From Acephala macrosclerotiorum (Eukaryota; Ascomycota; Leotiomycetes; Helotiales; Mollisiaceae): 42,740 nucleotides of DNA. The position numbers and the translations under genes are program-made. Numbering within the stretch: position 1 is the first letter of the stretch; every line of letters starts with the position of its first letter. This document shows, in pieces, positions 21,292 through 35,517 of this stretch. The stretch lies in the NCBI GenBank assembly GCA_014904845.1, contig MU119581.1:1-42740 (forward strand), in the 5' to 3' direction. The notes under the pieces were generated by a model. It was not told where the DNA came from. It saw only the letters and a program-made list of their open reading frames with translations, and searched no databases.

Positions 21292-24200
21292 CTAGTAATT
21301 CTTTCTTTGTAATAAGAATTAATTCAGTTCAATTATCTAAAAAACGTTATTATTTTTTTTTTTTACTATAATTCGTTAATACGTAAAACTCGCTAATATT
21401 CTAATGTAAAAATCATGTGATTAAACTTTAAAAACAACGCTAGTAAATTAGTACTATTCTCGAAATTCGTCGAGAATTATAAGCGTCGAAATTAAAATAA
21501 TTCTTTTTTTTTTAGTTTTATAAATCAAGTAATTACAAGATTTGAAATACAATACAAAAATTATTTTTTTTTTATTTTTTTTTAGTAAATATTCTTTTTA
21601 ATTTTTTGCACTGTTTTTATTATTCTTTTTTTTTTTAATTTTTTTTTTTTTTCGAATTTTAAAGTAATTCGTATTTAAAAACTTTTTCAAAGTTTTATTA
21701 AATACTAATTTTATTATAGTATTTATTAAATTATTTTGATTATTAATTTATTGAATTTTTTACAACTTTTTGCGTTTATACGATTAGCGAAAAATTATAA
21801 TATTGATCATAAAACGCTTTTCTTTAGTGATTTTCAGTTTAATTAAATACTCGTATAACGAATATAAATCTGTGCAAACGATTATCGAAATCTTAAGAAG
21901 ATCGAATTACTAAGTAATCATATTAATAATAAATTCGATTACAATTACTATATTGATTTTTTTTATTATATTATATATTTCAGAAATTAGAACGTTTTTA
22001 ATAACGCGTTTACTTTTAATAGAATTGTAATAAATGAGATTTTTTTTGATCTCGAATTTTTTATCGTTTAATTAATATTTATTTATTAAAATAATTTTAT
22101 ATTTAATCTGAAAATTAAAATCTTTATTGTTTATAAATAAATTATCAATAAAAACGAAAAATTTTATCGTAAATAAATTGAAAGTAATATATTTAAGTTT
22201 TCGATTCAAGTTTTTAATCTATTATTCTAATTTTTTATTCAATGTAATAATTTTTTTTTTCGTTGAATTTTAATATTAAACAATAATAAATAAATCAAAA
22301 ACTGTCTCAAATTAATAAATTGTAATAATATAAACTTTTTTAATTTATTGTTTTTAGTATTTAATTTGAAAATTAAATAATTTAATATTTATTAATTTAA
22401 TTTTTTTGTTTTAATTTTTTTATTGTAATTAAATCGTATTTTCAAATTAAATTAAAATATATTTATTGAAAATCAATAGTATTTCTAGTATTAAAACTTC
22501 TTTAAATTTGATTAAAAATTTAATTTTATTAAATTCGTTTTTCTCGAGAGTAAAAAATCTTTTTTTTATTAATATAAATATATCGTCGATTTACATTCTA
22601 ATAACGTCGAAAAATTTTTTAATAATCGTAATTAAAAAATAAAAATCGTATATTGATATAATTATAAATAGTTTTTTTTTATAATATTTGTAATACGTAG
22701 TTTATTAGTATGTTTTTGTTTTTACAATTTCATATAAAGACTTTAAAATAATTATAATTGTATTTAATAAATATAAATAGTAAATTTCTTTCGATAAACG
22801 TATTAATATAAATTATTAAAAATTTGTTATAAATTAAATATAAATTTGAATAATATTACGAAATTATATTCTAATTTTCTTGTTTGTAAATTGAATTAAA
22901 AAAAATATTAAAACGATAATTAATCGTTAATTAATTCTTTATATTATCGAGAATTATATAAAAATCAATTTTTTTTTTTATTATTATATTTTTAAATTAC
23001 TAATTTCGATTTTTCGTAGAAAATATTAATAATTTTATTTTTGATTTTATTAATTAATTTCGAATTGAAAATTCGAATTTTAATATATTTATTAAAATTG
23101 TATTAAACGAAATTAAAAATTCTTTTTATAATCAAATTATTAATTTTTTTTTTTTTTAAAACGTTTCAAATAGTTATTCAAAAATTATAATTATATTTTC
23201 TTTTTATAGTTTTAATAATAATTTTATATCGCTTTTTTCTTTATTTATTATAAAAATTATAGAAATTTTAATTTTTTCGATAATAATAATAAAAAATTAA
23301 TCATTGAAATTTTCGTAATTTTTTTTATTATTTTCAATAAAATTATAGTATTTATTTTATTTAAATTTTTTATTATATATATTTTTATTTTGTGATTTTT
23401 TTAAACGTTTTTAATTACGTTTTTTGATTAGTTTTTTATTTATTTCGTTTAATTAAAAAAATAAAATTTTTTTTTTTTGATTTTCTCGATTATTTTTTTA
23501 ATTATTAATTCGATTATAAACTTTTAGTATTTCTTTTTTTATATAATAAAATTTAATGATTATTAAACGAAAATTAATCAATTTGTAAAATATATCGATT
23601 ATATATATTTCTCTATTAATTATTAGTAGTTTGTATAGTTTTTTTTATTCGCTTTTTTTATATTAAATATATACTTTAAACAAAATTAATAAATTTAATA
23701 TAAATTTCGTATTTAAATCGTTTTTCATTAAAAGTATATTATTAATTTGATATTAAATATATAAATAATATACTTTTTTAGTAATTACTCGAATTGTTTC
23801 AATTTTTTTAATAATTAATAGTAATAATATATCGTTATTAATCATTTTAAAATATATTTTAAAAACTAATAACGTAAATACAATATCGTTCGATTTTATC
23901 GAATTATTAATAGTTTTAATTACTATTTATAAAATCATATTTTTATCGATTTATTTTTCAATTAATTCATTGTAAATAATCTTATAAATTCAATATAATA
24001 AAATGTAATATTTTTTTATTTTTTTTATATTATTATAAATTTCAATAAATATTTTTTTAATTTCAATTATTATTATTTTAGTATTTTATTAAAATTCTAT
24101 AAACGAGAAATTTTTTTTAACGTTATAAACAATATAATTCGATAGTTTTTAATATATATCGATTTAATATATATATAGTGTATTTTATATTGTTTTTATA

Positions 24201-27200
24201 AATATATTTTTTATAAATTTAATAATTTGAAATACTATAAACGAGTTTATTATTTACAAAATTAGTTTTCTATTTAAATATAAAACGTTAATAATAATCG
24301 AATAATTGAATTTATAATTATTTTATAAAATAAATTTGAATTTTTCAAATAATTATTTATATATTTAATAATAGTAATAATATTTAATAAAATATTAAAT
24401 ATATTTAATATTTATATTATAATTAATTCGTTGAAACATTCTTATAAAACGTCGTATCGATAAATAATTAAAATATTTATATAATTAATATAATTTTATA
24501 TCGATAAAATGATTTCAAATTAAATTTTTTTTTTAATTAATATAATAATATTTATAAATAATTTTATTTTTTTATAATAAAAACGATTTTATTTCTTTAA
24601 ATTAAAATATTCTTTAAATTATCGAATTTTATACTTATAGTATTTATATTTTAAATGTAAAATAAGAAAAATATATTTATAAAAATAATATAAAAAGTAA
24701 TAATATTTAATAAAATATCGATTCGAATAATTTTTTACAATAAAACAATATTTTTATTAAAACGAATTTTATAAGTTTCGATTGTAAATGTATTTAATTG
24801 AATATTAATATCAAGTTTTCGTAGTATTATAAATTGCAATTAATTAGTAATTAATATTTTAATGATTTTATTATTCGATATAATTCTTTGAAAAACTTTT
24901 AAAAAATATCGATTTTTAAAAATAAAAAATGAATATTAATTCGATTCAAGTAATTTAAATTATAATAATAAAATATTGAATATATTTTTTTTTGTAATAA
25001 TATAATAAATAGACTAATTATTTAAAATAATTATTGTTTACATATTATTGATTTTTTTAAATTCGATAAAATAATTCTTTTTTTCGTTTTCTATTTTTAT
25101 ATTTATTAATAATTGATTAACTTTTATTATTTAATTATTTTTTAATAGATTTTTTATTTTTTCGATTTTAATAAAAAAACTTTAATAATAAATTATTATA
25201 ATATTTCGATTTATTATATATTGAATTTATTATTGAAACTTTATATATATTTATTATCGCTTTTTTATTATATATTTTATTGATTAATATCTCGATTTAC
25301 TACAAATATAATATTTTTTCTAGTATAATTTTTCTTAAAATTTATAATTTTTACGATATTTATCTCGAAAATTTTCTCGATTTCAATATTTTCGATTTTG
25401 TATTTGATTGCGTTTTTTATTTCGTTTTCTATAAATACGATTAATTTAATTTTAATCGAATTCGTTTTTTTTTTAATTTTAAAAAATAAAATTTAAATTA
25501 TATTATTATATTTTACGTAATTATATTACAATATTTATTATTAATCGCAATTTAATATAAATACTTTTAAAAGTATTAATAGATTTATAAAAAATAAAAT
25601 TGCACTTTTTAATATTTTAATAAATACTAATAATTTAATTTTACAAATTATATTTTATTTAATATTTCGATAATAAATTTAATTAAATCTTTTGAAATTA
25701 ATCGAAAAATATTTGTAAATATTTCAATTTAATTTTTATTGAATTAATCGTAATAATTTTTATTAAAATTGTTTTTTTTTATAAAAATATATATAATTAG
25801 TAATTTTTTTTAATCTCGAAATAAGTTTTTATTATTATTATTAATATAATAAAATCGAAATTTTTTTTTAAAAATCTATTAAAATAAAACGTATTTATAC
25901 GTTTTATAAAACTAATAGAAAATGTTTTATTATATTAATTTTAAAATAGTTCGATTTTATTATAGTAATTATAAAATATTAATAATTTGCGATTAAAAAT
26001 ATCGTATAATTTTTTATTATACTTTTTATTATCGATATAAATTTTTATTAAATCTATAAACAATTTAATAGAAATATTTTATAGATTATTATATTGATTC
26101 GATTATTATTAAAAAAATTACTAATAAATATATTGAGTATTTTATATAATATTAAATAAATTCGTATTTGTAAAAAGAATTGTAATAAAAAAAATATAAA
26201 AAATATTCGTAAAAATAATCGTATTTATAGTAAAAAAATTCGTATTAATAATTGAAATCGTGAAAATAATTATATTCTAATTATTAAATACTAATATTGA
26301 AATATTTTGATTTATTAATTAAATTGATCGATTTTATTAAAAAAAAAAAATTTTATTTTTTAATTAATCGACGATTTTTATTTGTATTTATTTATAAAAA
26401 ATTTTTTATTAAAAAACTTTTTTTAAATTATTAATAATAAATTTTTTATTTTTCAATATTTAAATTTTATAAATGCGTAAAAAGTCTTATAAACGATATA
26501 TAAAATCTTTGTATATTAAACGTAAAATCTTTTGTAAATAATTTTTAAAGTTTTTTTAAAAGTATTTTTATAAATTATAATTAGAGTATTTTTTTTTTTT
26601 ATATATTTTAAAATAATAAAAAATATATTTATTTAATATTATTTTATTGAAATTTTTATTATTTATAAAATCGAAATTTTTTTTTTATTTGTTTTTATCG
26701 TAAAAAAATTTGATTTTAAATAAATTTACTATTTTAAAAAATAATTATATAATAAATAATAAAAAAATTGAAAATTTTAATTCGAATTCAAATAAATATT
26801 ATTATTAATATTTATACGTTTTTAATTAAATAACGAATAAAAACGTAAAACTTTTTTTGAAAATTCGTTTTTAATGTAAATTCGAATAAATTAATACAAA
26901 TTTAAAATCGTTTTTACGCTTTTTTATTCGTTTTTTGTAAATATTATTATTTTATATAATAAACGCAAATTTAAAAAATAAATACAAACTTAAAATTGTT
27001 TTCGTACTATTTTCTTTAAATTTTTAATAATCTCGATACTTTTAATGCGTTTTTATAAAAGAATTCTTATAAATTCTCGTTTTTTCGAAAGTATATTAAT
27101 TATTTTAAATATTTTTTTACAAAAAATAAACTATTTAAAATTTTTTTTTTTTTTTGTAAATTAATTTCTTTTAAATAAAGATCTAATTATTTCGTAATTA

Positions 27201-27225
27201 ATTGAACAATTACTAATCAGTACAA

Positions 27226-27433
27226 TATTAGTATTATTAAGAATACTTATTACTAATAATAAACTAAAAACGAAATAAACAAATAAATTGAATAATTCGT
27301 TGATTAATTGATTCTTTTAAATCTAGTAAATGCGCAAAAATTGAAAAATATAATCTCAACTCTAGTGCAAGCGGCGCTAGTCCCGATCTGGCCTAGTGCC
27401 GCACGTGACTACTAAACTAATATTGTACTTACA
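27226..27433. repeat. LTR copy 2 (208 bp)
   Basis: This is the 3'-side partner of copy 1 on the plus strand. The core at 27363-27412 keeps CACGTG and CGATCTGGCCTAG, and the end reads TTGTACTTACA. It is followed by ATATA (27434-27438), the right target-site duplication. Confidence 0.8.
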
Positions 27434-27438
27434 ATATA
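27434..27438. repeat. Target-site duplication, right (ATATA)
   Basis: It is identical to 21079-21083 and lies immediately after LTR 2. Confidence 0.65.
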
Positions 27439-30400
27439 CGTTATTTATATTTGTATTAAATTTTTATAATTAAATTAAAAATATAAAAAATAAAAAATAA
27501 AAAATATATTATTATTTTTTATTTATTTATTATTATTATTTTCGATTTAATAATTTATTATATAAATTTAAATTTTTTTTTTAAAAATAATATTAATTAT
27601 TTTAAACTAAAAATAAAAAAATTTAAAAACTATTTTTAATAAATTTAAATATTACTAATTATATTATATTAAATTAAAAATAAAATATTAATAAGTTTTT
27701 ATAATTTTATTATCGAATTTATTATAATTTTTTAATTTTTTTAAAAAAAAAATTTTTTTATTTTTTTGAAAATTTTAATTTTATTATTAAAATTCGTTTT
27801 TCTTTTAAAAAAAAATTAATAATATTTATTTATAAAAAGTTTTTTAAAAAATTATTAATTTAAAATTAAATAATTTATATATTATAAATTATTTAATTTA
27901 TTTCAATAATAATAAAATTTATATAAATAAAAATAATTTTTAATTTTTATTATTTTAATTTTTATTAATATATAAATTATTTTTAAATTCGTTTTAAAAT
28001 ATTTAATATATATTATAAATATAATTTTAATTTTCATTTAAATATTTTTTTAATAAATTTAATATTTATTTGATTTTATTTTATTTATTTATTTAATATT
28101 TTTTATTTTTTTATATATTTTTATTTAATTTTTATTATATTTTCTTTTTTCGTTTAATTAATTTTTTGAAATATTTTATTTATTAATCGAATTAAATTAA
28201 TTTTTATTTCGTTTAATTAATTTTTTAAAATATTTTATTTATTAATTAAATCGAATTAATTATTATTATATAAATTATATAATCGTATTAATATTAATTT
28301 TTTTTTAAAAAATTTCAATTTATTTTATTTATTTATTTTTTTATTATTAATATTTAATATAAATATTTTCTTTATTAAAATTTATAATTTAAAAAAAATT
28401 ATTTTAAATAAATTTTATTTATTATTTAAAAATTTTTTTATAATCGTAAAAATTTTAAATTTGTATTTTTTATTTATTTATTTTCAATTTTAATTTTAAT
28501 TTTTATAATTTTTATAATTTTTGTATTTTAATTATATATATTAATTTGTATTTATTTGAAAGTTTTATTTATTTTAATTGTTTTATATTCGAATTTATTT
28601 TTTATTCGAATTTTATTTTGTATTTAAATTTTAAAATTATATTTTATTTTATTTTTTAATTTTCAAAAATATAATAATAATAATTTTAATAATAAATTTT
28701 TATATTAAAAAAAAAATTATTTTAAAAAAAAAATTTTAAATTTTAAAAAAATAAAAATAAAAAAAATATTAAAAATAATTTATATTTTTTAAATTTAAAT
28801 ATATTATTATTTTAAAAATTAAAAATAAATATTAATTAAAATATAAAATATTCTTTTTAAAAATAAAAAATTATTTAAAAAAAAATAAAAAAATATTTAT
28901 AAAAAATAATAAATTATTTTTTATAAAATAAAATTATTTATTATATTGTAAAAAAAATTAAAAATTTAAAAAAAAAAAAATTAAAATTTTTAAAAAATAA
29001 AAAAAAAAATAAAAAAAAAAAAATAAATAAAAAAAATTTTATTTTTTTTAATTTTAATTTTTTTTTAATTTTATAAATTTCTTAAAATCGTTTTATTTTT
29101 ATTCGAATTTTAAAATTTTTATTAAAATAAAATTAAAAATAAAAATATTATATAATTTATAAAATTTTTTATTTTTTAAATTTAAATATATTATTATATT
29201 AAAAAATAATAATATATATATATATATAATTATTTTTAATATAATTATAAAATATTTATTTAAAAAACGAATAAACGTTAAATTTTATTTAATTTAAATA
29301 CGATTTTAAATTTTTAAAATAATTATCGAATTTTTTAAAATTATTTTATTTTACGATAAATAATATTAAAAAATTATTTTTTATATTATTTAAATTAAAA
29401 ACATATAATAAAATATATATTTCGTATATAAAAAAAATTTATATATAATAAATTTAATATTATATCGAATTTTTTAAAATTGAAAACAATTTTATTTAAT
29501 ATTAAATTTTAAAATTTATATATTATAATAATATAAATTAAAATAATAAAAAAATTAATATAAAAAACAATTTATTTTTAAATAAAAATTTTTTTATAAA
29601 TAATAAAAAAACACGAAAATTAATAATCGCTTTTTAAATTAAATTTTTTAATATTTTTTTTAAAATTCAAATTATTATAATTATTAATATTAATTAAAAT
29701 AATATATAATATATTTTTTTTTAATATTTTTTTTTTAATCAAATTAAATTTTTTATTATTTTTATTAAATTATTAATAATTTTATATATAATTTAAAATT
29801 TTTATATTATTATAATTTTTATATTAATATTAATAATAAATTTTATTATATATATTTTTAATATATTTACGAACAATAAAAATAATAATAATAAAAATCG
29901 TTAATATAAGAAATTTTTAATATTAAATTAATAAAATTTCGAAATCGATTATAATTTTTATATATTATTTTTTTATTCGTATTAAAAAATCGTAAAATAT
30001 TTTAAAAAAATATTTTATACGTCGTTTAAAAATTCAAATTTAATACGTTATTAAAAAAATATAATAAAATCAATAATTAATAATTTTTAATAATTAAATA
30101 TAAATTATAAATTTTTCGTTAATAATAATATATTTTTTATAAGTAAATTAATTTTATAAATTTATAAATTTATTAAAATTTAACGATTTATATAAATTAA
30201 TATTATTAAACGAATAAATTAAAAATTTAAATAATAAATAAAAAATTTAATTTTTAAAATTATAAATAATAATTTTAATTAAAATAATTCAAAAAATCGA
30301 ATTTAATTTTTTAAATCACGTAATAATTTTCGTAATACGAATATATATTTATAAAAATATATACGTTTTTTCGATTTTAATTATATTATTAAAATAAATT

Positions 30401-30605
30401 CTAAAAAATCGAATTAAATTATAATAATATAATATTTAATATTTTTTTTAATATTTTTTTAAAATTCGAAATTAATATTTTATTTAAATCGTTCGAATTT
30501 TTAATTTAATATTTTTTATTATTACGATTAATATATTAATATATTAAAAAAATTATTTATTTTAAATATAATAAAATAATTATAATTTTATTTTAATAAT
30601 TAAAT
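27439..30605. other. Extremely AT-rich desert
   Basis: No gene, RNA or legible element is visible. The sequence is A/T runs and AT-palindromic low complexity, with long A- and T-runs around 28690-29060. The few G and C are mainly in CpG. It presumably represents old, heavily RIP-mutated repeats, but no alignment to a known element can be made by eye. Confidence 0.6.
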
Positions 30606-30610
30606 ATTAT

Positions 30611-30818
30611 TATTAGTATTACTAAAAATACTTATTACTAATAATAAATTAAAAACGAAATAAACAAATAAATTGAATAATTCATTGATTGATTGATTTT
30701 TTTAAATCTAGTAAATGCGCAAAAATTGAAAAATATAATCTCAATTTTAGTGCAAGCGGCGCTAATCCCGATCTGGCCTAGTGCCGCACGTGACTATTAA
30801 ACTAATATTGTACTCACA
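30611..30818. mobile_element. Solo LTR of the same retrotransposon family
   Basis: A third 208-bp copy lies in the same orientation as LTRs 1 and 2, starting TATTAG and ending CTCACA. The GC core is at 30748-30797. It is bracketed by ATTAT on both sides (30606-30610 and 30819-30823), as expected after LTR-LTR recombination of a full element. No partner LTR lies within the rest of the window. Confidence 0.7.
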
Positions 30819-33710
30819 ATTATTATTATTAATTTCAAATTTATTATAATAATTATTATTAATATAATTATAATAAACTTTATATAATTTATAAATTTTA
30901 AATTAAAATTTTATTTAAATATTTTCAATTTTTATAATAATTTTAATATTTATAAAAAAATAATTAAATATTATTTTAATACGATAATAATTAAAATAAA
31001 ATTAATTTTTTAATTTCGATTTATATTTTAAAAAATAATTAATAATTCGCGATTTATTATAAATAAAATCGATAAATATTTAATAATATAATTAAAACGT
31101 ATTATAATTATATATTTAAAATTATTCGATTAAAATAACGTTTTATAAATAGTTTTTATTTTTAAAATCAATTAATTAACGTTTATATTTAATATAAATA
31201 TTAAACGTAATTTTTATTTTTTTAAAAATTGTATTAAAATATTAATAAATATAATATTAATTTTTGAAAAAATAATTAAATATAATATATTCGCGAAAAA
31301 CTTTTATTTATAATATTTTTAAAAATATATAATAATATTTTTAAATAAATTAATCGAATTTATTAATAAAATATATTAACAATTTAATAATAAAAAATAT
31401 TATAAATTAATAATTAAAAATTTAAAAAAAAAATTAAATAATAAAAATTAATTATAATATATATAATATAATAAGAAAAATCATATAATAAAATTTATTT
31501 TATTTGCAATTTATTTATAAAACGTTAAATTTTTTTTAAATATATATTTAAATATATATATTATAAAAATTTTATACGTATATATAAATTAAATATTTAT
31601 ATTTATTATTTATTTAAAAATTAATTAATTATTAAAATTATTAAAATAATAATAATTTCATTTTAAAATAAATATATAATTTTTATTATTAATATTTTTA
31701 TTTATAATATATTTATTTTATTTTATTTTTATTAATAAATTAAAATCAATATTTATATAATTTTATAATTTTATTTTTTTATAAATATTTGTTAATTTAT
31801 AGCGATTATATAATTGTATTTAATTTAAAAAAAAATAATAAATTAATTTAAAAAATTTGTAATTTAAACGAATAAAAAAAATAAAAATTACGTTTATTAA
31901 TTAAATAATTCGAATTAAAATATTAAATAAATATTTTATTAATTTAAAATTTAATAAATTTTTTTTTTAAAATTTCAATTTAAATATTTATTTTTAAAAT
32001 TTGATTTTATCGAGTTAAATAATATAATAAATATAATATATTTTTTGAATTTATTATTCGTATTAATATTAAAAATTTTGAATTTTTATTAATAATTTAA
32101 AAATTATATTAAAAGAAATTATAAAACGAAATTATAATTAAATAATAATAATATAAAAATTATTTTATACGTTTTTTTAAATAATATATTATTGATTTTT
32201 TTTATTAATAATAATTTTTTAATCAATATAATTAAATTTTATAATATTGAATTTAAATTTTTAAATAATATATTTTTTTTTTTTAAAAACGATCGAATTT
32301 GAATAATTAAAATATTAATACGAATAATATTTTTTAAAAAATTATTATTATCGTTTTATATAATTTTTTATAATTATAATAAAAAAATAATTAAAATATT
32401 TTAATAAGTTTTTATATAAAATTATTAATATTTTATTATTTTTTATTATTAAATTATATTATAAATTATATATAGAAAACGTAAATATTTAATAAAATAA
32501 ATATTTTTTAATTTTAAAAAATATTTAATTTAATTAATAAAATTAATAAATTTAATTTAATTATTATATTAATTTATAATATTAATAAAAAGAAATTAAT
32601 AAATAAAACGCGAAAAATTTATAATTGTAATAAAATTCGTTTAAAAAAATTAAATAAAAAAAATATTTTAATATAAAAAATATAATAATTATTAATTTAA
32701 TTAATTTAATATTTTTTAATAATAATAAAAATTATTTTTGATTTAATTTAAATAAATATATTATTAAAAAAAAATTTCCAAAAATTTTTTTATATTATTA
32801 TAATTTTTATTAATTTTAATTTTTCGTTTTTAAAATTTATTTATTTATTTATTTATTATTTTTAAAAAATAAATTTTTAATAAATAATATTTTAATATTT
32901 TAATTTTTTATTAATTAATATTAATATAAAAATAAGTTTTTTTTTAAAAAAAATAAAAAACGTAAAAAACGAATTAAAAATATTTTTATTAATAAAAAAT
33001 TATAATAAATTTTTTTAAATAATAATAATTTTTTAATAATTCGAATAAATATATTTTAAAAATTTAAAATTTTTTTAAATTATATTTTAATAAACGAGAA
33101 TTTTTTTTTAAATTATTAATATTATTTTTTTAAATTTGTATTTATTCATTTTAATAAATTTAAATAAAACGATATTAAAATTTAATAAAAATTTTTTTTT
33201 TTTATAAAATATAATATTATTTTAAAAAAATTATAATATATTTAATATATTTATATTAATAATAAATTTTATTTGATTTTAATTTTAAAAATATATTAAT
33301 TTTTTTTTTATAATAAACGTATATTTAATTTATTACGAAAAATTTTAATAATTATTTATTATTTTAATAAATAAAATTATATATTAATAATTTTTTTTTA
33401 TTATAAAATTTTTTTTAATATAAAAATATTAAATATTTAAAAAAGTATTTTAATAAAATTATAATTTTCATAAAAATTAATATAAATAAATTAATAATAA
33501 TACTAATAATAATAATTTATTTTTTTATTATCGTTTTTTAAATTTGAATTATAATAAATTAATAATAAAACGTTAAATATTCGTAAAAAAATCGTTTATA
33601 AAATTTTAAAATAAAATGTTTTCAATAATAATAATTTCGATTTTTAATTTTTTTTTAAAATATATTATTCGCGTATTATATTAATAAATTAAATAATAAT
33701 ATATTTATAT

Positions 33711-33730
33711 ATTATTATTATTATTATTAT
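33711..33730. repeat. (ATT)n microsatellite
   Basis: A run of about 20 bases of pure ATT repeat lies within the AT desert. A shorter run lies near 18222-18236. Confidence 0.8.
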
Positions 33731-34162
33731 GTTTAAAATAATGATTATTTTAAAACGTTTTATTATTATATTTATTATAATATATTTTTATATATATAAT
33801 ATTAATAAAACGTTATTTTATTTAATATTTTAAATATATCGTATTATTTATTAAATTAAAATTAATTTATTCGAATTTTAAAAAATTTAATTAAATTACG
33901 TTATAATTAAAAATAATAATTTGAACAATAAATATATTTATTTAAAAATATAAAAAACTTAAAAAAAATAAAATTATTACAAATAACGCGTAAAATAAAA
34001 ATATAATATTTTAAAACGAACAAATAAACGTAATATAATATTTATAAATTATTATAATAAAAATTATATTTTATATTTTTAATTATTAAATTTATAAATC
34101 GTATATAATAATTTATATTTTAATCGCGTAAATTTAATTATATAAAAAGTTTTATTAATCAA

Positions 34163-34216
34163 ATAAAATTGTAATTAAAATAAAATTATAATTAAAATAA
34201 AATTACAATTAAAATA
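34163..34216. repeat. Short tandem repeat, unit about 17 bp, three copies
   Basis: ATAAAATTGTAATTAAA is followed by two near-identical units differing at the GT/AT/AC position, with one inserted base in the third. The differing positions are transitions. Confidence 0.7.
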
Positions 34217-35490
34217 AATTTTAAAAAATTAAATAATTTTCGAAATTTTAATATAATATTATTTACTTTTAAAAAATAAATATTAATTAAAATATTAAAT
34301 TTTTAAAAAGTTTAAATAAAAATAAAAACGTTTATATTCGAAATTTAATATATAAAAATTATTAATATATAATTTCGAATAAAAAACGCGAAAAATAATA
34401 ATAATATATTTTTTAAATTTTATTATTAATTTTTTTTATCGTTTTATTATATTATTATATATTTTTTTGAAAATTTTATTAATTTATATTTATAATAATA
34501 TTTTTATTATTATTTTTTATTATATTTTTTTTAATATTATTTTAATATTTAAATAAATAATATAATTATTTAATAAAAATATAAAATTTAAATAAATCGA
34601 ATTTTATATTATAAAATCGTTATAAGAAACGTATTAATTAATAAATAATAATAATTTTATTTTTTTATTTTTTTAATCGAAATAATATATTTATAAAATA
34701 TAAAAAATATTTTATTGTTTTTTATAAAATAAATAATTTTAAATATAATTATAAAAATAATAATTTATTGATAATAAATTTTTATAATTTATATTACGAA
34801 TAAATAATTAAAACGAATAAAATAATTTTAAATTTATTATATTTAAAAATTTATATTATATTAATATTATTAATATTATATAATAAATTAAATAAAAAAA
34901 TTTATATTGTATTAATTAAATCGATTTTTTTAAAAAACGAGATTAATACAAATTTAAAATTATATAATAAAAAATTATATTTTAAAAAAATTTATTTTCG
35001 ATCGAATTAATAAAATTTTTATCGTTTTTTAAAAACTTTATATTATTTACGTTTTTTTATATATAAACGTTTATATTACAATATTATAAAAATTTTTATT
35101 ATATATTATTATTAATAAATTTATTGTTATTAAATATATTATTAATTCTTTAATAAAAATTAAATTTTTTACGAAATATTATATATTAACAATTAATCGT
35201 ACATAGAAATTTTAACGATTTTATAAAAACGTATAATATAAAATTTAATATTCGTTTTTTTAAAATTGAAAAATAAAATCGTTTAATAAAATTAATAAAA
35301 AAAAACGAGAATTTTATTTTATTATTAATTTTAAAATTAAATATAATATTTAATAATATTATAATAAAACAAATAAAAAAAAATAAAAAATTAAATCGAT
35401 TTTAAATAATAATAATATAATATCAAATAAATATATTTAAATAATAATAAATATAATTCGCGAAAAAAAAAAAAATACAAATACAAATAA

Positions 35491-35517
35491 TAAAAAATAA
35501 AAATAAAAATAAAAATA
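35491..35517. repeat. (AAAAAT)n-type simple repeat
   Basis: This is a short run of A-tracts each broken by a single T, next to an A-run following CGCGAAAA. Confidence 0.7.

Larger units (their letters stand above)
21084..27433. mobile_element. LTR retrotransposon, about 6.35 kb, interior destroyed by RIP
   Basis: Two 208-bp direct repeats of clear identity lie at 21084-21291 and 27226-27433, flanked by matching ATATA. The outer ends read TATTAG...ACA, the expected TG...CA with the first TG converted to TA, which is a RIP-type change. The 5934-bp interior is AT-rich with stops in every frame, so gag-pol cannot be read. I could not assign Copia or Gypsy. Orientation is open: no tRNA primer-binding site is legible. 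A purine-rich AAAGAAAGAA tract, read on the minus strand next to LTR 1, weakly favours minus-strand orientation. Confidence 0.75.

Noticed and set aside
22560..22610. An I-D-D-I trace on the minus strand inside the retrotransposon, as if a reverse transcriptase YxDD box
   Set aside because: The preceding codon is TAA, which cannot derive from a tyrosine codon by transitions alone, and flanking residues fit neither Copia nor Gypsy convincingly.
27220..27428. A MITE with 13-bp inverted ends GTACAATATTAGT/ACTAATATTGTAC
   Set aside because: The left end is not shared by the other two copies. The common 208-bp borders with duplications fit LTRs better.
28690..29060. Regular A/T runs that could suggest an origin of replication
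   Set aside because: No consensus or strand pattern beyond low complexity is visible, and similar runs occur throughout the deserts.
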